Source of the DNA: Acanthornis magna
Lineage: Eukaryota; Chordata; Aves; Passeriformes; Acanthizidae
NCBI GenBank assembly: GCA_036785705.1
Contig: JAWUZG010000173.1
Location: 2,217,001 to 2,281,000 of the forward strand
Length of the DNA: 64,000 bases
Reading direction: 5' to 3'
Each line of letters starts with the position of its first letter. Position 1 is the first letter of the stretch. The position numbers and the translations under genes were made by a program. The notes beneath the pieces were generated by a model. That model searched no databases and had not been told where the DNA came from. It saw only the letters and a program-made list of their open reading frames with translations. This document shows, piece after piece, positions 11,376 through 23,943 of this stretch.

Positions 11376-14300
11376 GGAAGCTCTAATTTGGGGTGTTGTC
11401 TCCGCACCCCTGTGACAGCTTAGCTGCCCCTGTGCCATGGGGTTGGCATTTGTGCATTGGAGAAATGGCCTTTTGTTTTTTGGAAATGCAGTGCAGTTGA
11501 TTCCCCAAATGTTAATGGTCTCTTCATCAGACCTGAGATGGGAGAGATGGAGAGGAGTAGGGCTGCAGACAAAACCTTATGTGGTGGAGTGTGGCTGTCA
11601 TCTCAGGTTTTATTCCTCTGTAGTTAATAGAATATCACTTATATAAGCAAGAGAAGGGTCATATTCATCAATCTCAGTGGAGCTGCTTTGGATTCTTGTT
11701 GCTGTACATAAAAAATATTTCTGGTGTTGTTTGCCAGCGGGGACTTGTTTCCTGCAGGATGGAGCAAGGTTTCTCTTGCTCTTCCTCTTGTGGAGGATTT
11801 TGAAGGGGTGTGCAGAACAACCCCACTCCTCTACAGAAGCTTCTGACAAGAAAAAAATAAAATGGCTATATTTAAAAAAAAATTTACGTATATCAAGATG
11901 TTTGATTCTGCTATTATTCCAAGAAAGGTAATGTTTTATATCTCCAATATCACAGGTGTAAGTGTGCCCCCCATGGCTGTGAGGGCAGCGGGGACATTGC
12001 TGGCTCATGCTGAGGCTGACTAGAGTTGTGTCAAGCGTTGTCTGGGGTTCAGCCTTGCCCACAGATTCAGGTGGTGCTATCTTGTCTTTCCAAACCTGCT
12101 CTTGGTTGAGGACTTCAACTAAGACCAGAGTCTGCCTTCTGTCTTCTGGAGGCTGACTGAGTTATGGATTTAGAAGCCCTCTCAGGGTTAAGATTTGTGA
12201 AATTCGGCATAGCACATCCCAGTGTACTGATTAATTTTCTTTTATACAGAGAGCATTTTTCACCTGTTTCTCTTGGCTGTGGTGGGAGCTGGGGCCAGTG
12301 AATGTCCAGTCCGTAGCTAAGGTTGGGAATGGGGTTAGTTCCCATTTCACAGGGGATAAATGAGACTAAAGTTTATGCAATCATTTATTTTAGGTGAAAT
12401 GTCCGTGTTTGTGAGGAAAGGGAAGGGAGAGAAAAAAGAAAGAGCATTTTGCCAGACCTCCTCCTGTGTATCATTTGCAAGAGTGAGTGCTGTGAATTCC
12501 CCAGACAAGGCTTGGAGATGTGTTCAGTTTGAGCTTCCAGAGAAAAAAGTTTGGAGATCCAGGGGTAGGTCAATGTTTGACTCTTCCAGAGGAGAGGAAA
12601 GGAGGGAGTAGGATATAGGGACCAGATTAGAGTCTGTGAAACAGGAAGGTGGAGACAAAGTCAGAGCAATTCTGCAATTAACACTTAGTTCTTCAAGTGG
12701 AAAAGAGGTGCAAATGTGGTATTGGTGTCTCTGAGTGAGGCACTCTGGACTTCACGCTGTGTGTATGAATAACACCAGGTTCACTCTCATGGCTGGGGAG
12801 GTGAACCAGTTTGGGGACCACCTTTAGGCTGACCAGAGTGCACTGTCTGAGGCTGGGAGTTCCTTGCAGGTGCAGAAGTGATTTGGAAGAACATGGAGGC
12901 AGGTATTTGGAACAGAAAATTTAAATTTATTAGTTGAAGATTTTTTTAAATTAAAAAAAAAAATCAGAGTTGTAGAAGTTGCTCAGGCCAGCATGTTCAT
13001 GATATGTACAGTTTGGGATTTTTAAAAAATGTTGTATTCGTAATTTTTGTTTAACAGTAGGAGAATGTAAGAAGACAGTGTTTGGGTGGGGTTATGAATA
13101 TGAAATGAATTACTGCAGAATGATGGTTAGGGTTGAATTTTGTTTGCCCCATAGAGAAGTGCTGTGTACTGCTCTCAGTAGGTTTGGCTGCCTTATTCTG
13201 CCTATTTTCTTGGTATGTATTCCTGGCCTTAGATCAGGAATAGATCAATGAACCTGGTGACTACAGAGCTACAGTTATTTTCAAATTTGCAAGTCCTGTG
13301 ATGGAGAATATTGATATCACTTCGTTTGAATACTTCAGGCTCTATCCTCTTGATGTGCTTTACGCCTTTTTCGTTCTCTGTATTATTTGTACAAGTTATT
13401 TTTACAGGATTTGGAAGATGCATTGCAGACCCTTGCTGCTGAACTTTGGCATGCCGGTGAAGGAAAATACAGAGTTTGCATCAGCTTGTTTTACTCACAG
13501 TAAATTTTCACCCCAAGGAATATGGCTTATCTGCAGCCAAGGTTAGGTTTAGCACTGGGCTCTATTGTAATGCTCAAAATGCAACATTTTGTTTCAATGA
13601 AGGCTTCCAGTTATGTGGAGGAAACATCTAACTAGTGTTATTTAAATGCCACACTCTTAGACTTGTGTGACCCTGAGTGCTTTCTCCGTAGCCAGTTCTT
13701 GGGTAATATAGGATTTATGAGACCGAAGGAGGCTTAATGAGGCTTACAATATAAATTTGCCAGTTGTACCGAGTCCAGTGCAAAGGTTGGGATTAGTTTG
13801 GAGGTCATGAAAAGTTGATTTGGAAAGCCAGGCATTTGGCTGGAGCTCGCCTGATGCAGAGGGAAGAGCCAAGGGCTGCTCCCACTTGCTTTGAATCCCT
13901 TTGTCTGGACCTCATCCGAGTGGGGTCAGACTCGGGGTGCACCCCAGGTCCTTGCTGTGGACCAAAATACCTCTGCACAAAGCTGCTCTGGGATTTCCTG
14001 CGTTTCCAGGAAGAGCTGAAACGCTGTGTTGACACAGCCAGTGGAGAAACACACTTTAAATAATGTTGCCCTTGACATCAGATATGTCACCTCTGTGCCA
14101 TGGTTTTGTTTTCTGTGGCTGCAGCACAAGTCAAATCCCATGGCTGATTCCCATGCCCCACCATGAGTAAATACTGATTTCTAGGCAGGGTACTGCAGGT
14201 TCCTGTGCCCATCCTTTGCTGTAACAGAGGATAAAGCACAAGCGACTTCAGAAGCTACCAGAAAGATTTTAGACAATATTTTAGAGCATCATTAAAAAAA

Positions 14301-16770
14301 AAAAAAATCATTAAAGAGCAATCAATGCATCACTTAGTTTTGTGCTATAAGAGAGGAAAATGTTAGATCTCTTTCTCTCTTTGGATATAAAAGAATAATT
14401 TTTAGAGAGAAAGATGCATTTTATTGCTAAAAAAGCAGTTTCAGGTCACTCCACATCCAGAAGTAACAGCTGTATTTAGCAGAGTACTTTGTCAGAAGAA
14501 AATAAAAAAAGATCAAATGCAGAAACGGAAAATAAAAGAGTTACAGTCTGCATGTTTTAAAGCCTAGTTTAGCTAAATTCAGTGATAATTTTTCAAAGGA
14601 GGAAAGTACTGCAATAAAACATTTATTGTGTTTTCGTGCTTGTTTTCATTCCTTTGAGAAAAATGAAACAGTTTTAAGACTCATTCTATACTAATTTTTT
14701 CTTAGTTGTTCAGTTCAAGCATTAAACAAAAAAAAAAGAAAATCAGTTACTCACACAGTTCTCATTACAGATTTTACTAGAGGAAAACATTGTAGCTTTC
14801 TGGTTGGCTTGACCCATTCAAGAAGGCATCATTTGGTTTAAATGGACATTGGCAAGGTCCTTTATAAGGATATGAATGATTAAAGAAAACCAGATATTTG
14901 GAATTTAAATGAGAAAAAAAAAAGAAGATGTGAGTGTAAAAAGCCCTTAAATACCTGTGCTAGGAATAACTCATCTGCATGACTTGTGCTCAGACCCATT
15001 TGGTGCAGAACTGTTGAGGCCTGAGGCACAAAAAAGGATATTTGGGCAGCAGAAGCCAACTTGGAGGCTGTAAAGTGATTTGTTTCTATTTCCTTTTATC
15101 AATTTAAACAGTCAAATCAGCTTTACAGCTTTGAAATAAACACAGTTGGGAGTTTATGTGAGTTCAGGATGGCGTAACTGTATGTTTTGGACATGGTGGG
15201 GAAAGGAGAAGAAACATTTGCATCCAATTTGCCAACATGTTCCTCAACTGACATATCAACAAGCTGGCTGAGGTAATGGGGGAGATAAGTATTTTAAATT
15301 CTAAAAGTGTAAGAAGCTGAGAATTTGGAGAAGGGAATTAGTTTTGAAGTTCAGCAGTCGTTCATGGCCAGATCCATGGGGTGGTGTGGGGGCACCTTGG
15401 GCACTGCTGCTCCTGCCTTGCTCCTTGGCTCACTCTGGGGGTGGCTGTCCCTGGCACCTTCATCCAGGGAGTGACTTTGCAAGGGACTTTTGTCTCTCTG
15501 GAGAACGGACGTGCACAAGGCAGAGGACAGGCGACCTGTGGGTTGCATTCAGCCTGCCAAAATGTCACCCAGCCTGGCATCTGCCTCTCCCTGACTCCTG
15601 TCCCAGACGCAAGGAGCTGCTCCACCTCTGCTGGCAGATGGCTCTGGGCTGCTCCTGTCCTGGGATGAGACTTGGCCAGAAAATGCTTCTCTTGTGTGGT
15701 TGTCCTGAAAATGAGGGAGGCTGAAGGAGACATCATTATGTTATCAGACCTGCATCAAGTTCATGCTTTTCTGCAGAGATGTGAGTGCCTGAATTCTCTG
15801 GTCCCCGTGGGGTTGGTTGAAGATCAGGATCTGTCCAAAGCTCCAGCATTTGTGACTAAAGACATGAAGTCCCTATTCAAGCCCTGCTGAAGTCAGGGGA
15901 CACATGGATTGCTCTGTTGTCCTGTCTGGATCGGGCACTGGAACAGGCCACCTACTGAACTAAGGTTTTCACTTTTCATCAGTTTTAAAAGTAAATGATA
16001 TGAGTCATGATAAAGACTGGTTTGTAGATCTTGCTTTTGGCTGTCCGCAAAGCTGCTTAGAGAATTGCAATCTTTATATGACTATGGATATCTCAGCTAT
16101 GTCACTGAACTCAAGGGCAGCAAAACCTTCAGGGATTTATTAGTACGGAGAAGCACTTCCTGCTTCTGAAAGCCTCTTAAAATATTTTATGCAGCATATA
16201 TTTACTTATCCCTGGACTTTCTGAGCATGGCTCTTCCATCGCCTAAGGCCTCAGCCAGCTCTAGGAATAACCTTCCCCTAGCTTTGGAAAAGTGCATGAA
16301 GTGCCCTGTTTCATGTTTTACAGGTGGGGAGCCTAAGAGCAGGATCGTTTAAGTCTGACATGTTTGCTTGTGATTATGGAAATATCTGTAATCAAACATT
16401 TTAACAGTCAGTGCTATTTTCTAATCTCTGTGTGTGCAGTCTGATGTCTTTTGAAGGCAGCAGGAGGCAGGAAGGCCTCACAACAGGGAAAATTAAGCCA
16501 ATTATCTCTGAGTACATGTAAGGACTAAATGCCCCAATTTTAACCTACCCACTTCAATACCTCTATGATTCAGCCTTTCCCTCTGCAATGAAATGGGAAT
16601 CACGCTGCTGGGAGCTTGGGGCGGGACCTCAGGGAGGGAGTGAGGGTTTAAAGAGCTTTTCAGCCCTTTGCCTCTGTTCTAACAACCCTTTCCAGCACCA
16701 CAGGAGGTGTCTTCTGCCTGATGTCACATGGATGGTGACCATTTGCCATCCCAAGAGGGCCCCAGCTCTG
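11376..16770. other. Long stretch without recognisable gene or repeat
   Basis: Mostly AT-rich; 14500-15140 is especially AT-rich and repeat-free. A GC-richer island at about 15360-15720 is open for over 120 codons on both strands (plus 15344-15724 from a TTG codon; minus 15362-15736). Neither product resembles a known protein, so I read it as low-stop GC-rich DNA. Short A-runs occur near 12950 and 14292. Confidence 0.4.
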
Positions 16771-16915
16771 ATCACAGGATCACAGAATGGTTGGGCTGAG
16801 AGGACTCTGAAGACCACCTGGTTCCACCCCTGCCACGATCAGGAACACCTTCCACTAGACCAGATTGCCCCAAGCCGCGTCCAACCCGGCACTGAATGCT
16901 TCCAGGGGTGGGGTT
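16771..16915 (-). mobile_element. CR1 LINE 3' tail fragment
   Basis: Begins with GGATCACAGAATGGTTGGGC and continues through ACACCTTCCACTAGACCAGA and CCAAGCCGCGTCCAACC, ending at CTTCCAGGGGTGGGG. About 145 bp, truncated. It lies 53 bp from the exon candidate at 16969-17077, on its 3' side. Confidence 0.9.
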
Positions 16916-16968
16916 GGGTTTGTGGTGTGAGATGCCGTGGCTAAAGGCTCTGCTGTGGGTGATCCTAC

Positions 16969-17077
16969 CAGGGGTGCGCTGATGAGTGACAGTCCTTTCC
17001 TCCTGCCTCTTCAGACTGGGACGGAGATCCTCTCCGCCATTACCAGCAGCATGGTTTGGCCATAAGCCCTGACTCTC
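16969..17077 (-). CDS. Candidate internal exon, 109 nt, protein not recognised
   Basis: On the minus strand an acceptor ending GTCTTGCAG (AG at 17078-17079) precedes a 36-codon open frame in phase 0. It ends at the donor CCTG/GTAGGA (GT at 16967-16968). The peptide starts ESQGLWPNHAAGNGGEDLRP and is hydrophilic and basic near its end. Three CpGs occur within codons. The donor is only moderate, and the opposite strand has a strong acceptor (TGCCTCTTCAG at about 17014) followed by a stop-free 34-codon stretch, so the coding strand is uncertain. Confidence 0.3.
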
Positions 17078-18109
17078 CTGCAAGACTGCTGCTGTGTATA
17101 GAGCTTATTTCTGCATCATGACTGAAGTACCTGATGAAATTTATAGGGGTCAGCACAGAAAAGTATCCCACGAAAGCCCTTCTTCAATATCCAAGAAGTC
17201 TCATGTGAAAAATGGAGTTTCAGGGATTTTGATATTGCTGTTGCTTAAATAGGTTTCAGGTCTTTATTATGCTATTGAAATACTTGAATCACCACTTGAA
17301 CTAAATGAAAGCTTACTGTGTGTGCATATAATTGTTTTGCTTGCTACCTATTACTTGATTGGGGTTGAGTAAGGTTAGCAAAAGCATTAAATTAATTTTC
17401 TTGTAAAGTTATGCATTATGAAGTAAGAGGTATAAAAGTTACATTATACATGGCAAATGTCTTGAGGGTTTGGTTTATAGACTTGTTTATATTTTTATTT
17501 TAATGATTATTGCTTTCTCCGTGTCATTTCCACTTTTGAATCTCCATACTCATTACATTTTTATTATCTCTTTTATAAAATAAATGGCAGCAAACCAGAC
17601 AATTTTGTTCTTGAAATAAATAGATCCAAATATATCTCTCGATAAATTAAATGTTGTGGCTGCAAGAGGGACTTTTCCAAAGACACTAAGCTGAAGGCAA
17701 AGCCAATTAATAGCTGGCCTTTCATTTTTATGGACCACAGTGTGCAGCACATTCATCTGACTTGGCAGATTTGAAATTATCCAAGAGATAGCTGAACTAC
17801 ATTGAAAGATATGTCAGTAAAATTAGTGCTCATGGAAGGCAACAGATCAACAGCCTTAGAAATCAAATCCTTGCGAGCTACGTGCAAACCCTACTGAAGG
17901 GATTTTGAACATGTTCTCTTCGCTTCAGTGGGTTCTGGTTGAGGGTCTCTGCCACTGTAGCCTTTTCAGGAGCTAAGCGAATTTTGGCCAGTGATTATCA
18001 CTGGGGATCTCAGCTGATGCATACACCCAAACATATTGTGGGACCTGTAGGTGTAGCTTGTGCTTATTGAGAATCTTTCAAAACACTCAACAGAAGTGTG
18101 TCTATTGCA
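17078..18109. other. AT-rich non-repeat DNA
   Basis: No repeat or gene recognised. The block 17240-17830 is strongly AT-rich with many ATTA/TAAT cores. Plus-strand AATAAA motifs near 17579 and 17613 are expected by chance at this composition. Confidence 0.45.
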
Positions 18110-18260
18110 GAATTACAGAATCACAGAATGGTTTGGATTGGGAGGGACCTTAAAGATCATTTTGTTCCACCCCCTGCCATGGGCAGGGACACCTTCCGCT
18201 AGACCAGGTTGCTCCAAGTCCCATCCCACCTGGCCCTGAACACTTCCCAGGGACTGGAGA
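18110..18260 (-). mobile_element. CR1 LINE 3' tail fragment
   Basis: Typical reverse-complement tail: AATCACAGAATGGTTTGG, GGGAGGGACCTTAAAGATCA, CCCCCTGCCATGGGCAGGG, CTAGACCAGGTTGCTCCAAG. Its truncated 5' end faces the truncated 5' end of the plus-strand CR1 that begins about 65 bp to the right. Confidence 0.92.
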
Positions 18261-18324
18261 CAGGAAATAGGAGTTTAATTTGTATATCTCCAGTAGAAGT
18301 GCAATTACTTTTCATAATCTTGCT

Positions 18325-18731
18325 GGTGAAGGGTCTAGAAAACATGTCCTTTGAGGAGCAGCTGAGGGAGCTGAAAGTGTTTAGTCTGGAGAAAAAGAGG
18401 CTCGGGGGGCACCGTTTTGCTCTCCACAGCTCCCTGACAAGAGGGTGGAGTGAGGCAGGGGTCAGCCACGGCTGCCATGTCTGAGGTGAAAGAGTGAAAG
18501 GAAATAGCTTTAAGTTCTGTCAGGGGAAGTTCAGATGGATATTACAAAAAAAAATTTCGCTGCAAGAGTGGTCAGGCATCAGAAGAAGTTACCCAAGGAG
18601 GTGGTGGAGTCACCATCTCTGGAACTGCTCAAGAGGCATCTGAATTTTAGGGGTGATTATGGTGGTGTGGGCTGACCGTGGGACTGGATGGCTTCGAAGG
18701 TCTCTTCCAACCTCTATGATGATTCTGTGAT
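18325..18731 (+). mobile_element. CR1 LINE 3' fragment, about 400 bp
   Basis: Covers the end of ORF2 and the tail. Landmarks are GAGGAGCAGCTGAGGGAGCT, AGTCTGGAGAAAAAGAGGCT, GGAGGTGGTGGAGTCACCAT, GACTGGATGGCTTCGAAGG, and a final GATGATTCTGTGAT. The frame of the ORF2 C-terminus is broken by indels (for example around the A-run near 18546). Confidence 0.93.
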
Positions 18732-18890
18732 AAAATTAACTGGTACTTTGCAGTTATATGTGGCCTCTGTCCTCTGTAAAAATTTTTTTTGTTGTGTATA
18801 GATTCTGTTTTTAATAGCCTTTATTTTCTTTGTATCATTTTGTTGTTCTGAAACATATCTCTATGCATTTTTTCCTTTGGGTCTAAAACT

Positions 18891-19172
18891 ATATCTATAT
18901 ATCTATATCTATATCTATATCTATATCTATATCTATGCACACGCACACATGTACATACACACACACATATATACACACACGTACATATATGTATATACAT
19001 ATATATACACACACATACCCACACATACCATACATATATATATACCCATATATATTATATATATTACATATATATATACACACACACACACATGTACATA
19101 CATACACATACACACATATATATACACACACATACCCATATATATATATACATATACCCACTATATATGCAC
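18891..19172. repeat. Compound microsatellite: (ATATCT)n then mixed (CA)n/(TA)n
   Basis: About seven ATATCT units occupy 18891-18934. They are followed by alternating runs of ACACAC and TATATA to about 19172. All six reading frames are almost stop-free because of the dinucleotide pattern, giving spurious Tyr/Ile/His/Thr-rich frames. Alternating purine-pyrimidine DNA of this type can adopt Z or cruciform structures. Confidence 0.95.
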
Positions 19173-20520
19173 AACAAATCCTGGGCTATCAAGTCCTCCT
19201 CCTGGCTGCTCCCCATAAATTTAATTTATAACTCCATAGACAAACCCAACTCTGTTGGCATCTAAGAACCAGCCAGGTTTCTCCCTGGGTATTTCCATGT
19301 GAAGTCTGCTCTAGAGCTTTGTCAAATTTGACGTTAACCAGTTCCTTCCTATTTTCTCTCATTCTCCCAGTCTTCTCCAGGCTCACTGCGAAAATGGAGC
19401 TGTGGTGGGAGTGAAACTAATTGCCTTGTTAGAATTAAGTGACCTGAATGAAATTAGCCCAGTGGTGTGAACAGTAACATTTGGTAGCAGTCAGGCTCTG
19501 GTGTGTCGAGCTCCTGCCTGCTCAGCTGACCAGGTTTGCCTTGTATTGTGCTCGTGTTTTCACTCGTATGTTTGTACCAAACTTTCCTTTTGTTCCAAAT
19601 TTCCATCCCAAACTGTCTTGGAGCAGAGCCATCCTTTTGGACTGCGTATGCAGAACGTGTGGCCTAGTGGGATTTATTACTGAGGCTTCCAAAACGAGCC
19701 TAATATGAATAGTAAGAATAATGTGACCAATACTAAAGAATATAAGCTTGTTAGAATATCTAACATGAATCCTGTATCAAAAATTAGAACACCAGCAAGA
19801 GAGCTCAAATTAATTTAAAGGAAGGTTTTCTTTTCTTTTGGTCACTGGGATTTGCAGGTGGATGGGGAATTGTATTTCAACAAACTAGCATTTTCCCTTA
19901 AATTTTCTAAACAGAAATTTTAGGAAATAGCTGTTGAACTGTGCCATCCCTGCTACTCTGTGGCAAACGCCCCTCCAAAGCATATTAAGCAGGATGCCAG
20001 TAATAATATGGTTGTTTTGAACTGCCTCGTTGGAGTTTTGCCTCGGGCAGCAGGGAAGGATTTAGGATCTGGTGCCTTGTGTGGTGGGCAAAGCATTTCA
20101 TTACATTTAAGCAATAAGCACAATGTTTCTCTTTACAGATTCTTATTGCTGTTGGAGAGGGGGAAGAGAGATTTTTATCCAAAAGCCTCTTGAATGGGAT
20201 TTGAAATGATGAATAGCTGTGGTTTTCCAAGTGAGAATCAATGGAGCCATTGGCTATTACTGCCAATCCTGACCGTAATGCTCTATCAGGTAGTGTTATT
20301 TGCATGGTGGTAAAAGTTTCTGTGTTGATCATGGAGCTGGGAGCATTGTAACACACTGCATGGATGCAGAACGAAGAGATAACCTTTCCACAGGTAACTA
20401 GGATCCTGGTTCCACAAAGAGACTTTGGTCCAAATTCAAACCATGCAACAATGAGGAGACAGCGTAGTTACAGAAGCGTGCGTAATCCATTCTTCTTTTT
20501 GAGCTTTCTGTTTATTTAAG
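19173..20520. other. Non-repeat DNA
   Basis: No gene or repeat identified. Open frames reach 123 codons (minus 19985-20356) with no recognisable domain or splice context. Confidence 0.45.
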
Positions 20521-20887
20521 AATCATGGAGTCACAGAATGGTTTGGGTTGGGAGAGACCTTGAAGACCCTGCAGTTCCATCCCCTGCTGTGGACAGGGAC
20601 ACCTTCCACTATCCCAGGCTACTCAGAACCCCATCTTGTCTGACCTTGGGCACCTCCAGGAGTGGGGAGTCTGCAACCTTTTTCCTGTCCCTCCATGCCT
20701 TGTCCCCAGTCCCTCTGCAGCTCTCCTGGAGCCCTTCAGGCCCTGCCAGGGGCTCGCAGCTCTCCCTGGAGCCTTCTCTTGTGCAGGGGAACAGCCCCAG
20801 CTGTGCCAGCCTGGCTCCAGAGCAGAGGGGCTCCAGCCCTGGAGCATCTCCGTGGCCTCCTCTGGAGTGGCTCCAGCACTCCAGGTC
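20521..20887 (-). mobile_element. CR1 LINE 3' fragment with internal deletion
   Basis: Tail landmarks GTCACAGAATGGTTTGGG and CCCCTGCTGTGGACAGGG lead to CACCTCCAGGAGTGGGG. The sequence then jumps at about 20672-20686 to TTTTTCCTGTCCCTCC, skipping roughly 100 bp (the 'agccacagcttctctgg ... cattcc' part) present in the copy at 3315. The portion 20691-20838 is nearly identical to 3576-3718. It extends further 5' in ORF2 (CTCCGTGGCCTCCTCTGGAG). Confidence 0.95.
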
Positions 20888-23800
20888 ATTTAGTATGTTT
20901 TGTTGTATAAGTAAAGAGCGGTAGGGTTAGAGACCTTTGTGAGTTCTATGGATTGTGTTCCTCACCTCCACAGCACCTCTGGAAACAACCTGTAAATCCA
21001 TGTTTGTGTGTCTCTGGTCTGAGATAGCTCACATGGCTGGAGAATTTGGGAGCGCTGGCACTGCAAGGCAGGATGTGACATCTTGTTCAGAGATGGTAAC
21101 GAGTGCACCAGGGAGCCTGGTGTCACCTCCAGTGCATGTTCCCTCCTGTGTCAGGGGGCTTTGGAATGATGGGGGCTCAAATGCACACACACTGGCCACT
21201 GTCACCAGAGGTGGCCCTGCAAGGGTTGTGTCCCTGTCAAAAGGGCTGTCCACCCGTGGTGATGGGTGCAACCAGCAAGGGCTGGGGTTGGAGTGCAGGG
21301 GCTAGGACAATGCCAAGGGCATTCCAAATTTTATTTTCCCTCAGCTTGCTCATATCCAGTAAAATATTCCCAGGCTGTTTTTGTCGGTTTCTTTCAAACA
21401 ATCTTCCTCGCCAGGATGCAGAAAGCAGTAAATACATGCTTCCTGTAGCTGCCACTTTATATATTGAATTAGTAAAGCTTATTAAGTCCCCCAATTTTTT
21501 GCTGTGTGATGGAGAATACAGGTGTTTTTCCGCATAAAATGTTCACATGACACAGCAGGAGTAACGCTTTAAGTCTAAATGCCATGCACTTGGTTATCTA
21601 ATTTTTGCACATTAATCCTCTCAAGATGCCTGTTAACACAAACCTCGTTAATTAACGTTGCTTTAGCATCTGTAAATGTATGATTCAGTTTTTTAAAGGA
21701 AATTGGAAGACCACAGAGTATTGTTTTATGAATCATAATATCAATGACCTTTAAAGATATGTAAAGTAACTTAGCTGGTACATGACACAGAATTATACCA
21801 CAATCTAACCTCATCAACAAAAAAGTCATATCTCTGATACACCCATTTTTGGTTATGTTCTTAGACAATTACTGCTGTAGCCAGACTTGGGCAAATGTCT
21901 TTATTTCAATGTGATTTGTAAGGAGAAAAAAGGGATTCTCACCCAAAATAAATGTCTAAAAAGACATGGAGGTCCAAATAAGTCACTCTAAACTTTGTTT
22001 TTAGTGAATGGAGATATACAGGCACCTACAGAAGGTAAATAATCTAATCATAACCTAAGAGAATTCACATCTAACCCTTATACAAACAGCAATGTTGAAA
22101 CAAACTCAAGTTCAAAACTATTTATACCAAAAAAGTGAATACTAAAGGGACTTAAGGCATTCCTTTCCCCTCTTATTTTGAATGGGAAATAGCACACAGC
22201 CTGTTGTCTCTGTTTTGGCATATCTGAGGCCAGTGAATGTGTCAAATTTGCACTGTGGTCCTGAAATTTAAGCCTTTATTTCCATTCCAAAAGGATCTGC
22301 AATTTTAAAGCTAAATGGACAAATTTCTGGATATTTGACTTGCAAAGCAATTTCTAGTCTTGAATTGATTTATTGCTGACAATAGCACCGTCCATCAGAA
22401 GATGTGAACCTGATTAACAAGCATCCAGCCTCTATCTTTCCATCATCCACTGACAGAAAATGTACCCAAAAAAGGTGGGAAACCTTGTACTGAGAGTGTG
22501 AAGAGATATTCAAACATAATCACAATTTCTACACAAAGTCTTAAAAATTATCTGTGAGTTTGGTGGAGCAGAACTTGGTAGAGACCATGGACAGAAAAGG
22601 ATGCAGATTATCATAATTTTTGCTCAAAAAGTTTGGAGCCTAGACTCCTGTGGACAGTCTTAACCACAAACATCCAACTTAAATCCTGCTGTTAGCAATA
22701 TTATCTTAAACCTCATGGGTTATTTATTGCATGGTAATGTCTTTAACAGAAAGACTGATTAGCTGTTGGAGCAAACGACCAGGGAAAGCCGCGGATCCCT
22801 CTTCTCCTGAAGTCTTCATCTCAAAACTGGAAGTCAGCAATGCTACACTAAACATAGCAGCTACAGGATGAAGTTTACAGTCAGTGTTACATGGGCTGAG
22901 TGCTCAAATGTCCCGTCTGGCCCGAGAAGTTATGAATCTCAGTGTTTCTAAAGTACCTACAGATCCTTGAATAAAAGGCGCAGTTGGAAGTACAACATAT
23001 TTTATGGGAGAGCTCCATCTGCCTCACATGGAGGTAAGGAAAACCTTCCTTGGCTCTGTGGTGAGCTCAGGTACAGCCACATTTCATTAAACTTATTACA
23101 ACTTTCAGCCACGTGGGTGCCTAGACATAAATAAGCAAGGGCAGGCCAGCTTTACTAAAATACATATTTTTCTCACTCTGACAGGCGTGCAAGGGGCCGC
23201 AACTGCCCGTGTCTCGGGGACAATTTTAGCAGCAAGACCTTTCTCCTCAGGGGACTGCTCTCACTTTTTCATTTAGAAAAGGAGAAAAGAAACCCAATCC
23301 TAAACATATGATGATTTTATTATGTGAAACTCAATAGGAAATGAAGTAAGAATATCAGGCTGCTTTCAGTTTCCTAGCAAGGGGTTTTGTTTTAAGTTGG
23401 AAGAGGGGCAGCTGTGCTGGATGCTCGCTTCACTCCGCCTAAACATCAGGACCTCTTTAATTGTTGGGGGTCGCGGGGTGAGCTGTGTGGTGCAAAAGAC
23501 AGAGCAGGCTTGATGGGAACTTCTGAGCTTTAATCCAGGCTCTGCTGGTTTGGAGAGGAAGATTCAGTTGTGGAAGCAGAGGATAAAGGACTGCAGCATC
23601 TCCTGGTTGTGTCTCGGTGTGCACACAGGGATGCCTGAGTGTGTACGTGTGTGTGTGTGTGAACACTCTAAGAGAAGCCAGCCAAATTCCATCTTCATGG
23701 ACAGTTCAATGGAAAGTTAGCCCGAAAATGCAGTATATCATATTTCATGAATTTAATAGGGTTTTCATGATTTTACAAAGTGCTTCAACCAGACACTCAT

Positions 23801-23943
23801 GGCTGGAGGCTGCACAGCAGGAGACCTAAAACACTGCATCTGTGTTTTTCAACTCTTGCCAGAATCCATTGAATTTGATCCGGAATGACTATGCATCTTT
23901 GGAATGTACATTCACTTTTCTCTTGCCTTATCCAAATAAAAGA
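20888..23943. other. Repeat-free DNA, much of it AT-rich and possibly regulatory
   Basis: The part 21320-21880 is AT-rich and unique-looking. It contains a perfect 12-bp palindrome CGTTAATTAACG (21646-21657) built on TTAATTAA. From 22750 to 22871 the plus strand has an acceptor-like site and a 40-codon frame ending in TGA with several CpGs, which I cannot confirm. A short (GT)n tract lies near 23641-23661. Confidence 0.4.

Noticed and set aside
15344..15736. 126- and 124-codon overlapping frames in a GC-rich island
   Set aside because: The plus frame begins at TTG rather than ATG, no domain is recognisable, and openness on both strands points to base composition.
18821..19231. Frames rich in Tyr, Ile, His and Thr or Cys and Val
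   Set aside because: Products of the compound ATATCT/CA/TA microsatellite; dinucleotide repeats avoid stop codons in all frames.
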